DNA from: Cytophagales bacterium
GTDB taxonomy: Bacteria; Bacteroidota; Bacteroidia; Cytophagales; Cyclobacteriaceae
Length of the DNA stretch: 64,000 nt
Assembly (NCBI GenBank): GCA_020402945.1
Contig: JADBYQ010000094.1
Coordinates: 1-64,000, forward strand
Direction of reading: 5' to 3'
Of this stretch, positions 8,015 to 17,892 are shown one piece after another (positions within the stretch are counted from its first letter, which is position 1; the number at the start of each line of letters is the position of its first letter). The notes below the pieces were generated by a model, which ran no database searches, was not told the DNA's origin, and worked only from the letters and a program-made list of their open reading frames with translations. A program made the position numbers and the translations under genes.

Positions 8015-8947
8015 TCATTGGCGAGATAATGCGGCTAGTAAAGTGGCGAGGCTTTCAAACTGCGATTCATTCACCTTCCATACTATTTTGCTTCCTCCAA
8101 AGACTTTGATTTGAATTTCTGCTTCTTCCACAACATCGTAACCAGATCGTTCCAATGCGTTTTTTGTCCAAAGAAAAGAGTAGTTTGTACCCAATAGCTG
8201 TACTTCTTTTTTACGATGGGCTTCGTGGTCAACTTTCCCGGTTTTAAGGTCAAATCCTTTGAACTGAAAAACCTCATCGAAAGCCCCTTCAAGCACCAAG
8301 TCTTCAGGAATCCCAGTTTTTATTTTTTTGTCGCCCGTTGCCAACCAGATAAGGTCAGCTGTTTGAAGTGCCAGGTCTAGTTCATGTGTGGCCACCAATA
8401 TAGATTTACCCATCTTTCTGGAAAGCGACCGGAGCAGGTTCATTACTTCAACGCGATTATTTAGATCGAGGTGAGCGGTTGGCTCGTCCAATAATATTAC
8501 GGGGGTTTGCTGTGCAAGCGCTTTGGCGATCATAACTAGCTGCAACTGGCCATCACTCAATTCACTTAGTTTTCGGTTTCGCAAAGACTCTAAATGAACT
8601 TGACGTAGGGCATCTTCTATGACTTCTATGTTAGAAGGCGACAGAGAAATTCTCCAGTCTAGGTAAGGATATTGTCCAAAGGAAACAAGGTCATAAACCG
8701 TCATGTTGGTGGCCGTGATCTTGTCAGTCAACACCAATGCAACATCTTTATTATGTGCGTTTACCTTGCCAGCAAGTGGAGGCAAAAGTCCAGCAAGTGT
8801 TTTTAGCAAAGTGGACTTACCAACTCCATTTGAACCCATGAAACAAACCAACTCACCGGGAGTTAAATGCAGATCAAGGTTGTCAAACAGTAGGTGTTCT
8901 TTTCTTCGGGCGCGGAAACCGACCGAGAGTTGCTGTGCAGAAATCAT
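8015..8947 (-). CDS. FecE/BtuD-type ABC transporter ATP-binding protein
   Basis: 310 residues. The ATPase domain has Walker A GSNGVGKST (38-46), the signature LSDGQLQL, Walker B VILLDEPTAHLD and the switch histidine in VATHELDL. It energises uptake of iron-siderophores, haem or cobalamin with the permease encoded just upstream (four-base overlap). About 60 residues at the C-terminus (from HRKKEVQLLG to LLAALSRQ) go beyond the usual ~255-residue length and look like a small added alpha/beta domain. It converges with the amidase gene across only four bases. Confidence 0.9.
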   Translation of the reverse strand: MISAQQLSVGFRARRKEHLLFDNLDLHLTPGELVCFMGSNGVGKSTLLKTLAGLLPPLAGKVNAHNKDVALVLTDKITATNMTVYDLVSFGQYPYLDWRISLSPSNIEVIEDALRQVHLESLRNRKLSELSDGQLQLVMIAKALAQQTPVILLDEPTAHLDLNNRVEVMNLLRSLSRKMGKSILVATHELDLALQTADLIWLATGDKKIKTGIPEDLVLEGAFDEVFQFKGFDLKTGKVDHEAHRKKEVQLLGTNYSFLWTKNALERSGYDVVEEAEIQIKVFGGSKIVWKVNESQFESLATLLAALSRQ

Positions 8948-9963
8948 ACACTCACTTTTTTGTTGCGAATAATCATCCAGATGACAAGGGGTGCACCAAT
9001 CAGTGAGGTGATCACATTGATTGGAAGCACTTGAGTTCGATTGGGGAGGTGCGCTAACAGATCACACAGTAACAACATGCTGCTCCCGCCCATTGCTGCC
9101 AAGGGTAATAGTATTTTGTGATTGGCCGTTGGGAAGGCCAAGCGAACTAAATGAGGCACAGCAAGACCAACGAATGCAATAGGCCCGCAAAAAGCTGTAA
9201 CACTCCCCGCCAGCAAGCTTGTTGAGACAACAATCCACAGTCGGGAGGATGAAAGGTTTATTCCGAGGCTTCTGGCATAACTTTCTCCGAGTAAAAGCGC
9301 GTTAAGCGACTTTACTTGAGATACGGCAATGCCAATACCTATCAGTACCACGAGCGCGAGTATTTTTACTTCTTGCCAATTGGTGCTGCCTACGGAACCC
9401 ATCGACCAAATAATGAAGGATTGAAGGTCTTCAGCTCTGCTCACAAACTGAAGCATGGCCACCAAAGAAGATGTTCCTGCACTGATCATCAGACCAATAA
9501 TTAGCAAAGACGTATTGTCCCGTACAAAACGGGCAATCGCAATTATTAATACGAATACGAGCACTCCTCCCAAACTAGCTGCAATAACCTGACTCCAAGG
9601 GTTACTAGAAACTGCTGCTAGAAAACCTACAGAAGTTTGGCCGAGCATTAGCACAAAAGCAACCATCAAACTGGCACCGGAACTAAGACCCAGCACATCC
9701 GGCCCCGCCAGTGCATTTCTGAAAAGGGTTTGCATTAACAATCCTCCGGCCGCCAGCGCAGCGCCAGCAAGTAGGCACGTGGCTGCTTTGGGTAAACGGA
9801 AATTCCAAATTATTTCTCCTGCCGTGGAGTTTTTGTTTACCAGCTCCGCCAAGATCTCTCTAAGCGCAATATTTGTGCTGCCTAAACCAACATCTGCCCA
9901 AAAAAGTAAAATCATTAAGAGAAATAAACATACAAACTTTAATGCTATTGAAGAGTTGCCCAT
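8944..9963 (-). CDS. FecCD/BtuC-family ABC transporter permease
   Basis: 339 residues with roughly ten hydrophobic segments and the family motifs LPKAATCLLAGAALAAGGLLMQTLFRNALAGPDVLGLSSGA and CGPIAFVGLAVPHLVR. It forms the membrane channel of a siderophore, haem or vitamin B12 importer with the overlapping ATPase. No substrate-binding protein is adjacent; one related in type is encoded at 41,724 but without a signal peptide. The pair may therefore use a binding protein encoded elsewhere. Confidence 0.9.
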   Translation of the reverse strand: MGNSSIALKFVCLFLLMILLFWADVGLGSTNIALREILAELVNKNSTAGEIIWNFRLPKAATCLLAGAALAAGGLLMQTLFRNALAGPDVLGLSSGASLMVAFVLMLGQTSVGFLAAVSSNPWSQVIAASLGGVLVFVLIIAIARFVRDNTSLLIIGLMISAGTSSLVAMLQFVSRAEDLQSFIIWSMGSVGSTNWQEVKILALVVLIGIGIAVSQVKSLNALLLGESYARSLGINLSSSRLWIVVSTSLLAGSVTAFCGPIAFVGLAVPHLVRLAFPTANHKILLPLAAMGGSSMLLLCDLLAHLPNRTQVLPINVITSLIGAPLVIWMIIRNKKVSV

Positions 9964-10281
9964 TTTTTAACAGGCCGAAAAGTACTCGGTTTTGATGATT
10001 TGCCAAGCTTGTTCAATTGGGATATTCTTCTTGTTTTTAGATCCCGACATGCCGTATTACACCGCTGTATTTCTTTGCGATTTGATAAATAAACTGCAAA
10101 TAATGTATTGTTAAGTAATTGTATATCAATAAGATAAATTACAATCTATGACAAATTCCAAAAACCTTATCTTTTTTTGAATTGCTCACTTGGTAACTAA
10201 CCTTATGTTCCTATCTTTGCAGTCCTTTTTGCGGTAGGAAACCCTCAAATTGGTTTAAAAACAAGTAAAACAGTTTCAATC
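9964..10281. other. Intergenic region between the ABC importer and the ribosomal cluster
   Basis: This 318-base gap separates divergent units. Its right third holds the rplC promoter. On the minus strand a 27-codon reading frame (9967-10050, MSGSKNKKNIPIEQAWQIIK...) lies just before the permease; it has no recognised family and may be chance or a leader peptide. I saw no rpsJ, tRNA or other conserved gene here. Confidence 0.6.
10190..10219 (+). promoter_or_regulatory. Promoter of the ribosomal protein cluster
   Basis: TTG at 10190-10192, a 19-base spacer and TATCTTTG at 10212-10219 fit the Bacteroidota consensus exactly. The box continues as TATCTTTGCAG, identical to the internal promoter before rpsH. 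It leaves a leader of about 60 bases before rplC. Confidence 0.8.
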
Positions 10282-10914
10282 ATGCCTGGAATATTAGGAC
10301 GAAAAGTAGGAATGACCAGTGTATTTGGTGCTGATGGCACAAGTATATCGGTAACGGTCATTGAGGCAGGCCCTTGCGTAGTTACGCAAGTAAGGAGCCA
10401 AGAAGTAGATGGTTATAAAGCCGTTCAACTTGCGTTTGGTGAGAAAAAAGAGAAGAACACCTCAATGGCAATGCAAGGTCATTTTAAGAAAGCGAATACA
10501 ACGCCAAAGAAGAATTTGGTGGAGTTTCGTGATTTTACTGCTGAATTTGATGCTATTGCTGAGTTAGGCAAAGAAATAAAGGTAGGTGACATTTTCGCGG
10601 AAGGTGATTTCATCGATGCAGTTGGCACTTCAAAAGGTAAAGGCTTTCAAGGTGTTGTAAAGCGTTACGGCTTTGCTGGTGTGGGTGGTCAAACTCACGG
10701 ACAGCACAATCGTCTTCGTGCACCGGGTTCAATGGGTAATGCTTCGTTTGCAGCCCGCGTAATCAAGGGCAAGAGGCTTCCAGGTAGAATGGGGGGAGAG
10801 CGTGTAAAAACAATGAACCTAAAAGTGGTTAAGATCATGCCCGAGCAGAATCTTATTTTGATAAGTGGATCAGTTCCGGGTGCAAAGAATTCAACGATAA
10901 TCCTGCAAAAGTAA
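10282..10914 (+). CDS. rplC: Ribosomal protein L3
   Basis: 210 residues, normal length. L3 nucleates 50S assembly and reaches the peptidyl-transferase centre through a long loop, seen here as [20 protein letters not shown]. It is the first gene of the cluster; the usual preceding gene for S10 is missing. The stop overlaps the L4 start by one base (TAATG), which implies coupled translation. Confidence 0.97.
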   Translation: MPGILGRKVGMTSVFGADGTSISVTVIEAGPCVVTQVRSQEVDGYKAVQLAFGEKKEKNTSMAMQGHFKKANTTPKKNLVEFRDFTAEFDAIAELGKEIKVGDIFAEGDFIDAVGTSKGKGFQGVVKRYGFAGVGGQTHGQHNRLRAPGSMGNASFAARVIKGKRLPGRMGGERVKTMNLKVVKIMPEQNLILISGSVPGAKNSTIILQK

Positions 10915-11540
10915 TGGACATAGCAGTTGTAAAGTACAGTGGCGAGAGCACGGGCCGCAAAGTAAACCTCGAAACAGAGGTTTTCGGCATTGAACCAAAT
11001 GATCACGCGATCTATTTGGACGTAAAGAGCTATTTGGCCAATCAGCGTCAAGGAACTCACAAGTCTAAGCAGCGTAACGAGATCTCTGGTTCCTCTAAAA
11101 AAATCAAAAAGCAAAAGGGCACAGGTGGTGCTCGTGCGGGAAATATCAAGAATCCTCAATTTAAGGGTGGCGGTCGTATTTTCGGACCTACACCCCGCGA
11201 CTATTCTTTTAAGCTGAATAAGAAAGTGAAGGAGTTGGCGAGAAAGTCTGCCCTTACTTATAAAGCGAAAGATAATTCTATCGCTATTTTGGAAGACTTT
11301 AATTTTGAAGCGCCTAAGACTAAACAGTATTTGGCAATGTTGAAGTCGCTTTCTTTGGGCGATAAGAAGACCTTGTTTATCCTTCCTGAGGTGAATAAAA
11401 ACGTGGTTCTGTCAAGCAGAAACGTTCGTAATACAAAAGTTATCACGGCAGCTCAACTTAATACGTATGACGTGATGAATGCAGACAACTTGGTGTTTGC
11501 CGAGAGTTCAATCAATTCAATCAATAGTCTATTAAAATAA
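10914..11540 (+). CDS. rplD: Ribosomal protein L4
   Basis: 208 residues. The extended loop that lines the exit tunnel is present as [31 protein letters not shown], with the standard 'GTGGARAG' motif. L4 autoregulates the S10 operon in enterobacteria, but no similar leader structure was identified here. It starts within the L3 stop. Confidence 0.97.
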   Translation: MDIAVVKYSGESTGRKVNLETEVFGIEPNDHAIYLDVKSYLANQRQGTHKSKQRNEISGSSKKIKKQKGTGGARAGNIKNPQFKGGGRIFGPTPRDYSFKLNKKVKELARKSALTYKAKDNSIAILEDFNFEAPKTKQYLAMLKSLSLGDKKTLFILPEVNKNVVLSSRNVRNTKVITAAQLNTYDVMNADNLVFAESSINSINSLLK

Positions 11541-11552
11541 ACAGTAAGCCAA

Positions 11553-11840
11553 ATGAGCATTTTAATTAGTCCCCTGGTTACTGAGAAGATATCAAGCCTC
11601 AACGAGAAAGGCAAGTATGGTTTTTTAGTAGAATCATCTGCTAACAAAGTAGAGATTGCTAAAGCCGTTGAGAAAATGTATTCAGTGAACGTAGCTAAAG
11701 TGAATACCATAAGTGTGTTGGGTAAAAGCAAGTCACGTTTTACGAAGGGTGGAACGGTGTCTGGTAAAAAGCCTGACTACAAGAAGGCAATCGTGACATT
11801 GGCTGCTGGTGAAGTAATTGATTTTTATAGTAACGTTTAA
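11553..11840 (+). CDS. rplW: Ribosomal protein L23
   Basis: 95 residues beginning MSILISPLVTEKISSL; the 'P.(V/I)TEK' opening is the L23 signature. L23 forms the docking site at the exit tunnel for trigger factor and SRP. It keeps its standard place between L4 and L2. Confidence 0.96.
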   Translation: MSILISPLVTEKISSLNEKGKYGFLVESSANKVEIAKAVEKMYSVNVAKVNTISVLGKSKSRFTKGGTVSGKKPDYKKAIVTLAAGEVIDFYSNV

Positions 11841-11852
11841 TAAAGAGCTGAC

Positions 11853-12677
11853 ATGGCACTTAGAAAACTGAAACCCGTAACTGCAGGAACTCGCCATCGC
11901 TTGGCTCCTGTATTTGATGACATTACGGAAACTACGCCCGAAAAGTCATTGTTAGTGACTTTGAAGAAAACCGGTGGACGTAATACGAATGGTAGAATGA
12001 CCATGCGTTACATAGGTGGCGGACACAAACAAAAATTGCGTTTGATTGATTTTAAGAGGAGCAAAGCTGGTGTTCCAGCTGTTGTAAAATCGATTGAATA
12101 TGATCCATCTCGTACTGCACGGATTGCGAAACTTTATTATGCAGATGGTACAAAGACATACATCATTGCGCCTCAAGGAATAAAAGTAGGACAGACTTTA
12201 TATTCAGGAGATAATATTGCACCTGAGGTTGGTAATGCACTGCCATTATCAAAGATTCCGGTAGGTACAATCGTACATAATGTAGAAGTGAAGCCCGGTC
12301 AAGGAGCATCAATTGCACGTAGCGCGGGTTCTTTTGTTCAATTAGTTGCACGAGAAGATGTGTATGCTACATTGAAGATGCCTTCTGGCGAGATGCGCAA
12401 TGTGTTGGTAAACTGCATGGCAACCGTGGGAGCCGTTTCAAATGCAGAACACATGAATGAAAGTGTCGGTAAAGCTGGCCGCAGCCGTTGGAGAGGTATT
12501 CGTCCTCGCACACGTGCGGTAGCCATGAACCCTGTTGATCACCCGATGGGTGGTGGTGAAGGTCGTGCCTCTGGAGGTCATCCAAGATCAAGAAACGGAT
12601 TGTTGTCTAAAGGAAAGAAAACACGTCATCCTAAGAAATATTCAGATGGTTTAATCATAGCTAGGAAAAAGAAATAA
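11853..12677 (+). CDS. rplB: Ribosomal protein L2
   Basis: 274 residues. The C-terminal signature [24 protein letters not shown] contains the conserved histidine region needed for peptidyl-transferase centre assembly and subunit joining. N-terminal [23 protein letters not shown] is also typical. One base separates its stop from rpsS. Confidence 0.98.
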   Translation: MALRKLKPVTAGTRHRLAPVFDDITETTPEKSLLVTLKKTGGRNTNGRMTMRYIGGGHKQKLRLIDFKRSKAGVPAVVKSIEYDPSRTARIAKLYYADGTKTYIIAPQGIKVGQTLYSGDNIAPEVGNALPLSKIPVGTIVHNVEVKPGQGASIARSAGSFVQLVAREDVYATLKMPSGEMRNVLVNCMATVGAVSNAEHMNESVGKAGRSRWRGIRPRTRAVAMNPVDHPMGGGEGRASGGHPRSRNGLLSKGKKTRHPKKYSDGLIIARKKK

Positions 12678-12678
12678 T

Positions 12679-12969
12679 ATGGGAAGGTCAATAAAAAAAG
12701 GTCCTTATTTAGATGCCCGCCTTGCTAAGAAAGTGCAGGTAATGGAGCAATCTGGAAAGAAATCAGTTATCAAAACTTGGTCTCGCAGATCAACCATCAC
12801 ACCAGATTGTATTGGACATACGTTCGCAGTTCATAACGGGAATAAGTTTATTCCTGTGTATGTAACTGAAAACATGGTAGGTCATAAGTTAGGTGAATTT
12901 GCGCCTACTCGTACCTTCAAAGGTCATAGTGGTAATAATAAGTCAGAAGGCCCTGGCGCTAAAAAATAA
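12679..12969 (+). CDS. rpsS: Ribosomal protein S19
   Basis: 96 residues, starting [19 protein letters not shown] and containing the S19 signature [27 protein letters not shown]. It sits in the 30S head next to S13 and touches the A-site tRNA region. Position L2-S19-L22 is conserved. Confidence 0.97.
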   Translation: MGRSIKKGPYLDARLAKKVQVMEQSGKKSVIKTWSRRSTITPDCIGHTFAVHNGNKFIPVYVTENMVGHKLGEFAPTRTFKGHSGNNKSEGPGAKK

Positions 12970-12977
12970 TTCCTCAG

Positions 12978-13454
12978 ATGGAAACAGAAAAGAAAGTAAA
13001 AGGATCCGTAGCCAAAAGAGCTAAAATCCAAGCTGTAAAGGAGGCCGCAAAGGTGGGTCCCTCTACCGTATACTTACACAATGCCCCTACATCTCCTCGC
13101 AAGATGAGATTGATCGCAGATTTGATCCGTGGTGAGCGTGTCAATAAGGCGTTGAACATATTGAAGTATGATGCGATGCACCCTTCTGCGAAAATGGAGA
13201 AGTTACTTCTTTCTGCCATTAGCGCTTGGGAGGCTAAGCACACAGACGTGAAGTTAGAAGAGGCGGATTTGTTTGTGAAAGAGATCTACGTAGGCGGTGG
13301 ACGTATATTAAAGCGCTTGCGCCCCGCACCACAAGGTCGGGCACATCGGGTGAGAAAAAGATCTAACCACGTTACGTTAGTAGTTGATAGAATGCCAGCT
13401 GAATTGGCGGCAGGAAAGAAAAGGAAACCAGTAGCAACAGAAACGGCAAAATAA
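12978..13454 (+). CDS. rplV: Ribosomal protein L22
   Basis: 158 residues, longer than the usual ~110. The core begins at about residue 28 ([24 protein letters not shown]) and includes the tunnel hairpin [27 protein letters not shown]. The extra length is a lysine-rich N-terminal extension and a short C-terminal tail. The stop overlaps the S3 start (TAATG). Confidence 0.95.
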   Translation: METEKKVKGSVAKRAKIQAVKEAAKVGPSTVYLHNAPTSPRKMRLIADLIRGERVNKALNILKYDAMHPSAKMEKLLLSAISAWEAKHTDVKLEEADLFVKEIYVGGGRILKRLRPAPQGRAHRVRKRSNHVTLVVDRMPAELAAGKKRKPVATETAK

Positions 13455-14278
13455 TGGGACAAAAGATTAATCCTGTAGGTTTTAGATTAGGCGTAGTACG
13501 CGGCTGGGATTCAGCTTGGTACGGAGGCAAAGATTTCTCTGACAAATTGGTCGAAGACCACATGATCAGAAAATATGTCGATGCCCGTATTCAAAAAGGT
13601 GGTATTGCCAAAGTTGTTATCGAGCGCAGTAGCTCGAAGAGAATTACGATTACTATCCACACAGCTCGGCCGGGAGTTGTTATTGGAAAAGGAGGAACGG
13701 AAGTTGACAAGATTAAGGAAGAGTTAAAAAACCTTACTAAGAAAGATGTACAAATTAACATCTTCGAAATTAAGCGCCCTGAAATGGATGCTCGCTTAGT
13801 TGGAGAGTCGATCGCACAGCAATTAGAGGCTCGGATTTCTTATCGCAGAGCGATGAAACAAGCAATTGCTTCTACGATGCGAGTTGGTGCAGAAGGTATC
13901 AAAGTGAAATTGTCGGGTCGTTTGGCAGGTGCTGATATGGCCAGAACAGAGCAATACAAGGAGGGTAGAATTCCTCTTCATACACTTCGTGCAGATATTG
14001 ATTATGCAATATCCGAAGCCCAAACTGTGTATGGCAAAATTGGCATCAAAGTTTGGATATTTAAAGGCGAAGTGTACGGCAAGCGTGACCTTTCTCCGAA
14101 TGTCGGAATGGTAAGCAATGCTACCGGGGAAAATAAAGGAGGAGCACCAGCTGGTGGACCAGATAGAAGAAGAGGCGGCAACGATCGCGGAGGAAGAAAC
14201 GAAAGAGGTGGTGATCGCAACGAAAGAAGTGGTGGACCTCGTGGTGGTGGCGATAGAAGAACAGGTGGAAAAAGATAA
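13454..14278 (+). CDS. rpsC: Ribosomal protein S3 with a Gly/Arg/Asn-rich tail
   Basis: 274 residues. The KH domain ([24 protein letters not shown]) and the C-terminal S3 domain are intact, ending near residue 218. The last ~55 residues are low-complexity, with repeats such as [23 protein letters not shown]. Such a basic RGG-like tail is disordered and could bind RNA; its role here is unknown. The DNA in this part is purine-rich and repetitive but in frame. Confidence 0.96.
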   Translation: MGQKINPVGFRLGVVRGWDSAWYGGKDFSDKLVEDHMIRKYVDARIQKGGIAKVVIERSSSKRITITIHTARPGVVIGKGGTEVDKIKEELKNLTKKDVQINIFEIKRPEMDARLVGESIAQQLEARISYRRAMKQAIASTMRVGAEGIKVKLSGRLAGADMARTEQYKEGRIPLHTLRADIDYAISEAQTVYGKIGIKVWIFKGEVYGKRDLSPNVGMVSNATGENKGGAPAGGPDRRRGGNDRGGRNERGGDRNERSGGPRGGGDRRTGGKR

Positions 14279-14304
14279 TTGAGAGTTTAAAAAAGTAGCG
14301 AATC

Positions 14305-14739
14305 ATGTTACAACCAAAACGTACGAAGTTCAGGAAGATGCAAAAAGGAAAGTCCAAGGGATTGGCCACACGTGGTCATCAAATCGCTTTTGGTTCTTTT
14401 GCATTGAAAGCCATGGAGCCATGTTGGCTAACCGCTCGTCAACTAGAGGCAGCTCGTGTGGCGGTTACACGCGAAATGAAGCGCGAAGGTCAAGTATGGA
14501 TTCGAGTATTTCCTGATAAGCCAATTACTCGCAAACCTGCTGAGGTGCGTATGGGTAAAGGTAAGGGAGCACCTGAGTATTGGGTAGCGGTTATTAAGCC
14601 AGGTACCATCATATTTGAAGCGGGTGGAGTGACCATGGCAACAGCAAAAAAAGCGTTGGCACTGGCGGATGGCAAGTTGCCGTTGAAAACGCGCTTTACC
14701 GTTCGCAGAGATTATGTAGAACAAGTAGAGAAGAAATAA
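14305..14739 (+). CDS. rplP: Ribosomal protein L16
   Basis: 144 residues starting [19 protein letters not shown] and containing [17 protein letters not shown], the L16 signature. It organises the A-site region of 23S rRNA. The stop is one base before the L29 start. Confidence 0.97.
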   Translation: MLQPKRTKFRKMQKGKSKGLATRGHQIAFGSFALKAMEPCWLTARQLEAARVAVTREMKREGQVWIRVFPDKPITRKPAEVRMGKGKGAPEYWVAVIKPGTIIFEAGGVTMATAKKALALADGKLPLKTRFTVRRDYVEQVEKK

Positions 14740-14740
14740 A

Positions 14741-14932
14741 ATGAAAAATACCGAGATCAAAGGGCTTACGGTAGCTGAGCTAAAAGAGAAAATTGGAAGT
14801 GAAACGGAAAACTTGCGCAAAATAAAATTTGCCCATCAGATTTCATCTATTGAAAATCCAATGAAGATTAAAGAGGCTCGCAAGTTGGTGGCGAGATTGA
14901 AAACCGAATTGACAGCAAAGGAAAAAAAATAA
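14741..14932 (+). CDS. rpmC: Ribosomal protein L29
   Basis: 63 residues forming the two-helix L29 fold: [30 protein letters not shown], then [20 protein letters not shown]. It lies beside L23 at the tunnel exit. Confidence 0.95.
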   Translation: MKNTEIKGLTVAELKEKIGSETENLRKIKFAHQISSIENPMKIKEARKLVARLKTELTAKEKK

Positions 14933-14939
14933 TAATTTC

Positions 14940-15200
14940 ATGGAAGCGGAGCGTAACCTCAGAAAAGAAAAGGTAGGCAGAGTGACGAGTAATAAAATGA
15001 CTAAGTCAATCACGGTTGCCATTGATAGAAAGGTGAAACATCCGATCTATGGAAAGTTCATGAACAAGACAACCAAGTTCATGGCGCATGACGAGAAAAA
15101 TGAGGCCGGTATTGGAGATACTGTCCGCATCATGGAGACACGCCCATTGAGCAAGAGTAAGAGATGGAGATTGGTTGAAATAGTTGAAAAAGCGAAGTAA
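14940..15200 (+). CDS. rpsQ: Ribosomal protein S17
   Basis: 86 residues; OB-fold protein with [21 protein letters not shown] at the start and the S17 motif [28 protein letters not shown]. It binds 16S rRNA early in 30S assembly. Confidence 0.96.
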   Translation: MEAERNLRKEKVGRVTSNKMTKSITVAIDRKVKHPIYGKFMNKTTKFMAHDEKNEAGIGDTVRIMETRPLSKSKRWRLVEIVEKAK

Positions 15201-15202
15201 TC

Positions 15203-15571
15203 ATGATACAGACAGAATCCAGGCTCACAGTAGCCGATAACAGTGGCGCAAAAGAAGTATTGTGTTTGCATGTGCTGGGAGGAACGCGCAGACGTTCGGC
15301 TAGCGTGGGCGACAAAATTGTGGTGACCGTTAAATCGGCCATCCCTACGAGCCAAATTAAAAAAGGCACAGTTTCAAAAGCTGTGATCGTTCGTACCAAA
15401 AAGGAAATCAGAAGAAAGGACGGATCTTATATTCGGTTTGAAGACAACGCGGCTGTTCTTTTGAATCCTCAAGATGAGCCAAGAGGCACACGTATTTTTG
15501 GCCCGGTAGCTCGTGAACTTCGTGAAAAGCAATTCATGAAAATTATCTCTTTGGCTCCAGAAGTATTATAA
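15203..15571 (+). CDS. rplN: Ribosomal protein L14
   Basis: 122 residues beginning [27 protein letters not shown]. The segment [38 protein letters not shown] is the L14 signature. It forms an intersubunit bridge, and is the binding site of silencing factor RsfS in other bacteria. Confidence 0.98.
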   Translation: MIQTESRLTVADNSGAKEVLCLHVLGGTRRRSASVGDKIVVTVKSAIPTSQIKKGTVSKAVIVRTKKEIRRKDGSYIRFEDNAAVLLNPQDEPRGTRIFGPVARELREKQFMKIISLAPEVL

Positions 15572-15575
15572 TCAT

Positions 15576-15917
15576 ATGGAAAGAAAATCAAACAAGCAGC
15601 AGAAACTGCACATCCGGAAAGGCGACACTGTGAAAGTGTTGACAGGCAATGACCGAACCAAGACTGGAAAAGTATTGGAAATCATTGCGGATAAGAGCCG
15701 CGCTATTGTGGAGGGAATTAATATCGTTACCAAACATCAGAAGCCAACTGCCGGCAAGCCGGAAGGCGGCATCAAAAAAATGGAAGGAACGATTCACATC
15801 AGTAACTTGATGCTAGTTGATCCAGGAACAGGTAAAGCTGTTCGTACGGGTCGGAAATTGAATGAAAAAGGAAAGCTTCAAAGATTTTCTAAGAAAACAG
15901 GTGAATTTATAAAGTAA
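15576..15917 (+). CDS. rplX: Ribosomal protein L24
   Basis: 113 residues with the KOW motif [27 protein letters not shown]. It starts 50S assembly. The stop overlaps the L5 start by one base (TAATG). Confidence 0.96.
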   Translation: MERKSNKQQKLHIRKGDTVKVLTGNDRTKTGKVLEIIADKSRAIVEGINIVTKHQKPTAGKPEGGIKKMEGTIHISNLMLVDPGTGKAVRTGRKLNEKGKLQRFSKKTGEFIK

Positions 15918-16468
15918 TGGCAACACCAAGATTAAAAGCAAAGTACCTCAAGGAAATCGTTCCTGGCCTGAAACAGAAGTTTCAGTATAAGTCAGTAATG
16001 CAGGTACCCAAGATCGAAAAGATTTGTATCAACAAGGGTATTGGCGCAGCAGTAGCCGACAAGAAGTTGATCGAAGTAGGCGTTGAAGAACTTACGACCA
16101 TTTCTGGTCAAAAAGCGGTTTCAACCAAGTCTAAGAAGGATATTTCTAACTTTAAGCTGCGTGGAAATCAAGCGATTGGCGCTAAGGTAACTTTGCGTGG
16201 AGATAGAATGTATGAATTCATGGATCGTTTGATGAACATCGCTCTTCCTCGTGTGAGAGATTTTAAAGGAGTGAATGACAAAGGATTTGATGGACGTGGG
16301 AATTATACACTGGGCGTGAAGGAGCAGATCATTTTCCCAGAGATTTCTATTGATAAGGTTCAGAAAATTAATGGAATGGATATCACCTTCGTAACTACCG
16401 CACCTACGGATGAGGAGAGCTACGAATTATTGAAAGCATTTGGTATGCCTTTCGTCACTAAAAACTAA
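15917..16468 (+). CDS. rplE: Ribosomal protein L5
   Basis: 183 residues. The segments [17 protein letters not shown] and [27 protein letters not shown] are diagnostic. L5 binds 5S rRNA and contacts the P-site tRNA. Confidence 0.98.
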   Translation: MATPRLKAKYLKEIVPGLKQKFQYKSVMQVPKIEKICINKGIGAAVADKKLIEVGVEELTTISGQKAVSTKSKKDISNFKLRGNQAIGAKVTLRGDRMYEFMDRLMNIALPRVRDFKGVNDKGFDGRGNYTLGVKEQIIFPEISIDKVQKINGMDITFVTTAPTDEESYELLKAFGMPFVTKN

Positions 16469-16472
16469 TAGC

Positions 16473-16742
16473 ATGGCAAAGTTAGCAGTCATCGCAAGAG
16501 ACAAAAAGAAGTTAAGATTAGTTGAGCGCTACGCCAAAAAACGTGCAGCGCTTAAGGAAGCTCAAGACTGGGTTGGATTGGATAAGCTTCCAAGAAGCTC
16601 GTCAAAAGTAAGGCTACATAGCAGATGCAAGCTTACCGGACGCCCTAGAGGCTATATGGCTAAGTTTGGCATTTGTCGTAATCAGTTTCGCCAATTGGCG
16701 AGTGAGGGAAAAATCCCTGGCATAACTAAGTCAAGCTGGTAA
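16473..16742 (+). CDS. rpsN: Ribosomal protein S14, long zinc-free form
   Basis: 89 residues. The track begins upstream at an ATG at 16440, inside rplE; the ATG at 16473 ([14 protein letters not shown]) is the S14 start. The ending [27 protein letters not shown] is standard, but the CxxC...CxxC zinc site of short S14 proteins is absent, so this is the long zinc-independent type. It is the last gene before an internal promoter. Confidence 0.96.
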   Translation: MAKLAVIARDKKKLRLVERYAKKRAALKEAQDWVGLDKLPRSSSKVRLHSRCKLTGRPRGYMAKFGICRNQFRQLASEGKIPGITKSSW

Positions 16743-16834
16743 GCTTGTTTTAGCCTGCCAAAGGCATAAAATTTATTGGTTGCTGAGTACCGAGGTCAAC
16801 TCCCAGAATATCGAAGTTGAAACCTGGTAACAGT

Positions 16835-16864
16835 TTGGATAACAAAAATTGTTATTTATCTTTG
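16835..16864 (+). promoter_or_regulatory. Internal promoter before rpsH, with a palindrome in the spacer
   Basis: TTG at 16835-16837, a 19-base spacer and TATCTTTG at 16857-16864 match the consensus exactly. The spacer contains the inverted repeat ATAACAA-aaa-TTGTTAT (16839-16855), which could be an operator. Just after the start point a short hairpin (GCCCC ... GGGGC, 16867-16887) may form in the leader. The 167-base gap between rpsN and rpsH is otherwise empty. Confidence 0.75.
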
Positions 16865-16909
16865 CAGCCCCGTTCGAAAAATGGGGCTTGCTTTTTAAAG
16901 AAAAGTGAA

Positions 16910-17314
16910 ATGAAGACTACTGATCCAATTGCAGATTATTTAACCCGGTTGCGCAACGCCATCAAGGCTCGCCACCGTGTAGTGGAAGTGCCTGCTTCTA
17001 ACCTAAAGAAGGAAGTAACAAAGGTTCTTTTTGACAAGGGCTACATCCTAAACTACAAGTTCGAGGAAACGGACAATAAGCAAGGCAACATTAAGATTGC
17101 TTTGAAGTATAACCCTGAGACAAAGGAGTCAGCTATTACTAAGCTGGATCGTGTCAGTTCACCGGGTTTGCGCCAGTACAAAGGAGCAGATCGCCTTCCA
17201 AAGGTATTGAACGGGTTAGGCATTGCCATCCTATCGACTTCTAAAGGTGTGATCACCGACAAAGAAGCAAAGGCATTGAATGTAGGTGGAGAGGTTTTAT
17301 GTTATATCTATTAA
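16910..17314 (+). CDS. rpsH: Ribosomal protein S8
   Basis: 134 residues from the ATG at 16910 ([22 protein letters not shown]), the canonical S8 start; the upstream extension in the track runs through the promoter. The C-terminus has the expected [36 protein letters not shown]8 binds the central domain of 16S rRNA and represses the spc operon in E. coli. It heads the second transcription unit here. Confidence 0.97.
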   Translation: MKTTDPIADYLTRLRNAIKARHRVVEVPASNLKKEVTKVLFDKGYILNYKFEETDNKQGNIKIALKYNPETKESAITKLDRVSSPGLRQYKGADRLPKVLNGLGIAILSTSKGVITDKEAKALNVGGEVLCYIY

Positions 17315-17326
17315 TTATACAACGTC

Positions 17327-17884
17327 ATGTCACGAATAGGTAGACTTCCGATAGAACTTCCCAAAGGTGTAACATTCACGTTTGCGGAAGCAGACCATAA
17401 AGTTACAGTGAAAGGACCCAAAGGTGAGTTAAAACAACTCATTGATGCTGATTTTAAAATAACCTTGGAAGATGGAAACATTGTGGTTCATCGCCCTACT
17501 GAGCAGAAGAGACACAAGGCTATGCATGGATTGTATCGCTCTCTCATTGCTAATATGGTAGAGGGTGTTAGCACTGGCTATAAAAGACAATTAGAAGTAA
17601 TTGGAGTAGGTTTCAAGGCTACTGCACAAGGCAACTTGTTAGACTTAAGCTTGGGCTATTCGCACAGCGTGATCTTGGCTGTTCCTTCTGAGCTAAAGGT
17701 GGTAGCCACTCAAGAGAAAGGTCAAAATCCTATTATCACGTTGGAAGGAACCGACAAGCAGTTGATCGGTCAGGTAGCTGCCAAAATCAAATCGTTGCGC
17801 AGCGTTGAACCTTACAAAGGAAAGGGTATTCGTTATGTTGGTGAGTTTGTTCGTAGAAAAGCTGGTAAAGCAGCAGCTAAATAA
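17327..17884 (+). CDS. rplF: Ribosomal protein L6
   Basis: 185 residues with the L6 opening MSRIGRLPIELPKGV and the C-terminal signature EPYKGKGIRYVGEFVRRKAGKAA. It lies at the base of the factor-binding stalk. Confidence 0.98.
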   Translation: MSRIGRLPIELPKGVTFTFAEADHKVTVKGPKGELKQLIDADFKITLEDGNIVVHRPTEQKRHKAMHGLYRSLIANMVEGVSTGYKRQLEVIGVGFKATAQGNLLDLSLGYSHSVILAVPSELKVVATQEKGQNPIITLEGTDKQLIGQVAAKIKSLRSVEPYKGKGIRYVGEFVRRKAGKAAAK

Positions 17885-17892
17885 TAGAAGGT

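Noticed and set aside
9967-10050. A 27-residue minus-strand ORF as a real gene
   Set aside because: It is short, has no recognised family and no clear promoter; noted only within the intergenic entry.
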